This document shows positions 61,604 to 64,000 of a DNA stretch of 64,000 bases, in pieces. The DNA comes from Phenylobacterium glaciei (GTDB taxonomy: Bacteria; Pseudomonadota; Alphaproteobacteria; Caulobacterales; Caulobacteraceae), in NCBI RefSeq assembly GCF_016772415.1, contig NZ_JAGSGD010000003.1, forward strand, positions 1 through 64,000. The letters are read 5' to 3'. The position numbers and the translations under genes were made by a program. The number at the start of each line of letters is the position of its first letter. The first letter of the stretch is position 1. The notes beneath the pieces were generated by a model. The model was not told where the DNA came from. It was given only the letters and a program-made list of their open reading frames with translations, and ran no database searches.

Positions 61604-62734
61604 ATGGCCGCCGACGGCAATATCACCAAGGACATCATCTACGAGGCCGTGGCCCCGGACGACTTTGAGTCCATGCTGGACCTCGACCGCTACGGCAATC
61701 GGTCCACCGCCTTCGACAAGATCATCTCGGCCACCCACGACCATTTCTGGGATCCGCTCGACAAGAAGTACATCGACTTCGACGAGCCCTTCGACATGGA
61801 GAACGAGATGCTCCTGCCGGAGAACATGATCATCTCCCTGGGCACGGACTATGTCTCCAACCACCTCACCGACTGGAAGACCCGCGTGCGGTTCGCCAAC
61901 CAGTCGGCGCTGCGGTCCTTCTCCTCGATCCTGCATGGCGAGCAAGGCGCGCTGAACCTGTCGGCCAGCCTGTGCCACGTGCTGCTGGACCAGGGGGCGC
62001 AGGAATACGCCGCCAACCAGACCCGCGAAGAGGCCCGCCACGTCACGGCCTTCGCCAAGTACATCAAGGCCCGCTGGGGCCGCCCGGTGGAAGCCGGCCC
62101 CACCCTGAAGGCCCTGCTGATCGACATCATCGGCAGCCCGGAAGTCTACAAGAAGATCATCGGCATGCAGATGCTGGTGGAGGGCCTGGCGATGGGCGCC
62201 TTCGCCACCTTCTTCAACAATATCAACGACCCGCTCGGCAAGAAGCTGATGCAGCTGGTGATGACCGACGAGGCCTTCCACCACAAGTTCGGCAAGATCT
62301 GGGCCGACCGGACCATCCCGCACCTGAGCGAAGCCGAGCACGAGATCATCGAGACCTGGGCTGCCCACTGCTTCCAGACCCTGCTGTTCAACCTGGTGGC
62401 GCCCACCCAGCAGCGCGACCTCTATGAGGAGTTCGGCCTCGATCCCGACCGCGTCATCGCCGAGATGGCCGCCAACATGAACGACGAGACCCGCCGCGAG
62501 GACATGAAGGAACAGTCCAACATCTTCCGCGTGCTGGTGAAGACCCTGCTGAACGCCGGCATCATCACCGAGCGGACGCGGGCCTTCTACGCCATCTATG
62601 TGGACCTGGAGGAGCTGAAGGCCGAGGGCGACCGCATGGTCGGCGACGACATCGCCGAGGAAGGCATCGCCTACCTGCAGGAGATCAACTTCAAGGACCG
62701 CATCGCCCAGTCGATCTCCATCGCCGCGGAGTAG
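61604..62734 (+). CDS. Ferritin-like diiron protein
   Basis: This 376-residue protein has the six ligands of a ferritin-like carboxylate-bridged diiron site: Glu113 (HGEQGAL), Glu143-x-x-His146 (REEARHVTAF), Glu193 (LVEGLAMGAF) and Glu223-x-x-His226 (TDEAFHHKFG). These follow the E...ExxH...E...ExxH order of ribonucleotide-reductase-R2-like and oxygenase proteins. No signal peptide. The ATG at 61604 has AGGAG about 8 bases upstream. I cannot tell the substrate; an oxygenase, N-oxidase or oxidase is possible. No reductase partner is adjacent. Confidence 0.75.
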   Translation: MAADGNITKDIIYEAVAPDDFESMLDLDRYGNRSTAFDKIISATHDHFWDPLDKKYIDFDEPFDMENEMLLPENMIISLGTDYVSNHLTDWKTRVRFANQSALRSFSSILHGEQGALNLSASLCHVLLDQGAQEYAANQTREEARHVTAFAKYIKARWGRPVEAGPTLKALLIDIIGSPEVYKKIIGMQMLVEGLAMGAFATFFNNINDPLGKKLMQLVMTDEAFHHKFGKIWADRTIPHLSEAEHEIIETWAAHCFQTLLFNLVAPTQQRDLYEEFGLDPDRVIAEMAANMNDETRREDMKEQSNIFRVLVKTLLNAGIITERTRAFYAIYVDLEELKAEGDRMVGDDIAEEGIAYLQEINFKDRIAQSISIAAE

Positions 62735-62741
62735 CGGCCCG

Positions 62742-62799
62742 CCCTCCCCGACCTGGGAGGGGATGACCGTGAAGCGCCCGCCGGTCCCCCCGGCGGGCG
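62742..62799. terminator. Possible bidirectional terminator
   Basis: Two hairpins lie between the convergent diiron and zf-TFIIB genes: CCCTCCC...GGGAGGG (62742-62761) and a 10-bp perfect stem CGCCCGCCGG / CCGGCGGGCG (62775-62799). The second is followed by TCTTGCGT on the plus strand; T-runs are weak. Confidence 0.45.
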
Positions 62800-62821
62800 T
62801 CTTGCGTCGTGCCGCCCGGGG

Positions 62822-63187
62822 TCAGTCGAAGATGTCGAAGATCGAACGCTTCTTGTGGTAACCGCCGTGGCCGCGCTCGCCGTACTCACCGCGCTCCCCA
62901 TATTCGCCGCGTTCGCCGCGTTCGCCGCGTTCGCCGCGTTCGCCGCGTTCGCCTCGCTCTCCGTAGCCCCAGGGCTGGCCGGGCGGCTGGGCGGGGGGCG
63001 GGGCCTGGCGGAAGGCCGCCTGGGGCGGAGCGGCAGGGGCGTCGTCGACGGCGCCGGCCAGCAGCTTCTCCAGCTCGCCGCGGTCCAGCCACACGCCTCG
63101 GCAGGTGGGACACATGTCAAACTGCACGCCGGCGCGGTCCACCGTGTTCATCGAGCTGTTGTCGTTGGGACATAGGAGCAGGGGCAT
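62822..63187 (-). CDS. zf-TFIIB domain protein with GER/GEY tandem repeats
   Basis: This 121-residue protein starts with a TFIIB-like zinc knuckle: LLCPNDNSSM then MCPTCRGVWLDRGELEKLL. Only three of the usual four cysteines are present (Cys6, Cys26, Cys29; Asp9 replaces the second). A Pro/Ala linker follows, then ten 3-residue GER or GEY units and a C-terminal KKRSIFDIFD. Such proteins are common and uncharacterised. The ATG at 63187 directly precedes the knuckle; a longer upstream frame is rejected. Confidence 0.85.
   Translation of the reverse strand: MPLLLCPNDNSSMNTVDRAGVQFDMCPTCRGVWLDRGELEKLLAGAVDDAPAAPPQAAFRQAPPPAQPPGQPWGYGERGERGERGERGERGERGEYGERGEYGERGHGGYHKKRSIFDIFD
62873..62962 (-). 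repeat. 9-bp tandem repeat coding for GER/GEY
   Basis: There are ten 9-bp units, GGCGAACGC and variants on the minus strand. Five in the middle (62909-62953) are identical. As each unit is 9 bp, unit gain or loss keeps the frame. Confidence 0.95.
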
Positions 63188-63397
63188 TGCGATTTCCTCT
63201 TTGTCGACTGAGGCAAACCGCTTGGATAGACGGGGCCTCACGCTTGAACGTGTTGCGTCCGACATCACAACGCACAATGTGCGCCGCCAGAGGGGCCCGG
63301 TCCGCAGTCGCCAATATGGTGTGCGAGCGCGGCGATTCCAGGGCGCTCTCGCTGCAGAGGCCCCGTTGGCGACCGGGCGGCGTGACGTGAGGATGCG

Positions 63398-64000
63398 ATG
63401 ATCGTGCTGACCGACATCCTGGGCGCCGCCGAGGTGGCGCGCATCACCGAGGGGCTGGCCGAGGCGCCCTATCGGGACGGACGGGCCACCGCCGGTCCCG
63501 ACGCGCGCCGGGTCAAGCTGAACCAACAGGCGCGCGGCGACGATCCCCAGGTCGCCGAACTTGCCGCCTCGGTGAGGCTCGCCCTTGAGGGCCATCCCAC
63601 CTTCCAGGCCCTGGCGCGGCCGGCCCGGTGGTCGCGGCTGATGTTCTCCCGGTATGTCCCGGGTCAGCGTTACGGCCTGCACGCCGACGCCGCGACGATG
63701 ACCGACGAGCATGGCTGGCCATTGCGGACGGACCTGAGCTTCACGGTGTTTCTCTCCGACCCCGCCGCCTATGAAGGCGGCGCGCTGCGGCTGCTGGGGC
63801 GGGACGGCGAGCGCAGCTTCCGGCCGGAGGCCGGGTCGGTGGTGCTCTATGCCACCGGACAGCTGCATGAGGTGACACCGGTGACGGACGGGGTGCGGCT
63901 GGCCTGCGTGGGATGGGTGCAGAGCCAGGTCCGGCGCGCCGACCAGCGGGATCTGCTGTTCGAGCTCGAGCGCGCGCGGGACGAACTGCCCGAGGGCGAC
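63398..64000 (+). CDS. PKHD-type Fe(II)/2-oxoglutarate dioxygenase (partial)
   Basis: The frame runs open for 201 codons to the window end without a stop, so the C-terminus is missing. It matches the Fe2+-dependent dioxygenases of the YbiX/PiuC family (about 225 residues). The iron ligands are His95 and Asp97 (YGLHADAATM) and His157 (GQLHEVTPV); Arg167 (DGVRLACVGW) should bind 2-oxoglutarate. RDLLFELERARDEL near the end is typical. The family is often next to TonB-dependent siderophore receptors, none seen here. The start ATG is 63398. Confidence 0.9.
   Translation, partial: MIVLTDILGAAEVARITEGLAEAPYRDGRATAGPDARRVKLNQQARGDDPQVAELAASVRLALEGHPTFQALARPARWSRLMFSRYVPGQRYGLHADAATMTDEHGWPLRTDLSFTVFLSDPAAYEGGALRLLGRDGERSFRPEAGSVVLYATGQLHEVTPVTDGVRLACVGWVQSQVRRADQRDLLFELERARDELPEGD

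Noticed and set aside
62873-62962. Short direct repeats that could suggest a CRISPR array
   Set aside because: The units are contiguous 9-mers with no spacers, and they code for GER/GEY in a real gene. No cas genes are present.

Overview
The window is high-GC chromosomal DNA from an alphaproteobacterium, almost certainly a member of the Caulobacteraceae (Caulobacter/Phenylobacterium type). The best single marker is a DivL orthologue at 57678-59996, with tyrosine in place of the phospho-accepting histidine. An RNase D-like NrnC, an EcfG-type sigma factor, a class II-like AroA, the DUF1150/Hsp20 pair and the alphaproteobacterial order aroA-cmk-rpsA-ihfB and trpFBA-accD-folC agree with this. Almost everything is core housekeeping. 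I see no rRNA, prophage, CRISPR array, transposase or secretion island.

Layout. 144-6232 (-): gltD-gltB, glutamate synthase. 6457-8248: uppP and an NDUFA9-like dehydrogenase, then tRNA-Leu(CAG). 8539-12790 (+): nrnC, lptC, lptA, lptB, rpoN. 12787-14656 (-): a glutathione transferase and asd with a probable leader peptide. 14757-16693 (+): exoD-like gene, hpf, ptsN. 16875-19414 (-): DUF1150, hsp20, a flavin-oxidase-like gene, tRNA-Ala(GGC), a TIGR02300 protein. 19532-30749 (+): aroA, cmk, rpsA, ihfB, mscL, trpF, trpB, trpA, accD, folC and an alpha-toroid protein. 30917-40953 (-): an overlapping run transcribed as acyltransferase, tsaE, amgK, murU, addB, addA, trxA. 41039-44463 (+): mmsA, a membrane-anchored thioredoxin-fold protein, zapE. 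44460-46566 (-): MFS transporter and LysR regulator. 46771-52591 (+): sdhC-sdhD-sdhA-methyltransferase-sdhB, then a ferredoxin reductase/ferredoxin pair. 52838-60050: EcfG-type sigma factor, a protein of four HTH repeats, methyltransferase, nitrilase-like hydrolase, nitronate monooxygenase-like protein, divL. 60085-64000: hypothetical protein, small metallopeptidase, diiron protein, zf-TFIIB protein and a PKHD-type dioxygenase cut off by the window end.

Genes that work together: LptC/LptA/LptB form the LPS export bridge and its ATPase. RpoN, HPF and PtsN form the familiar sigma-54/PTS-Ntr/ribosome-hibernation set, here split by an inserted glutathione transferase-asd-exoD block. AmgK and MurU recycle peptidoglycan sugars, and AddAB repairs double-strand breaks. 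SdhCDAB is respiratory complex II. The ferredoxin and reductase should form an electron-transfer chain whose acceptor lies outside the window.

Between genes the window is full of long imperfect inverted repeats of at least three families. I call them A (core CCTTCTCCC...GGGAGAAGG), B (CGTCATGGCCGGGCTTGTCC...) and C (CCGCTCATCCCGGCGAAGG...). One C copy lies inside the 5' coding part of gltB and is translated. The most promising less-described signals are that insertion, the asd leader ORF with two hairpins, a ROSE-like hairpin in front of hsp20, the four-HTH protein at 53786-54628, the methyltransferase embedded in the sdh operon, and a low-GC3 patch inside sdhA. No clearly new multi-gene system is visible.
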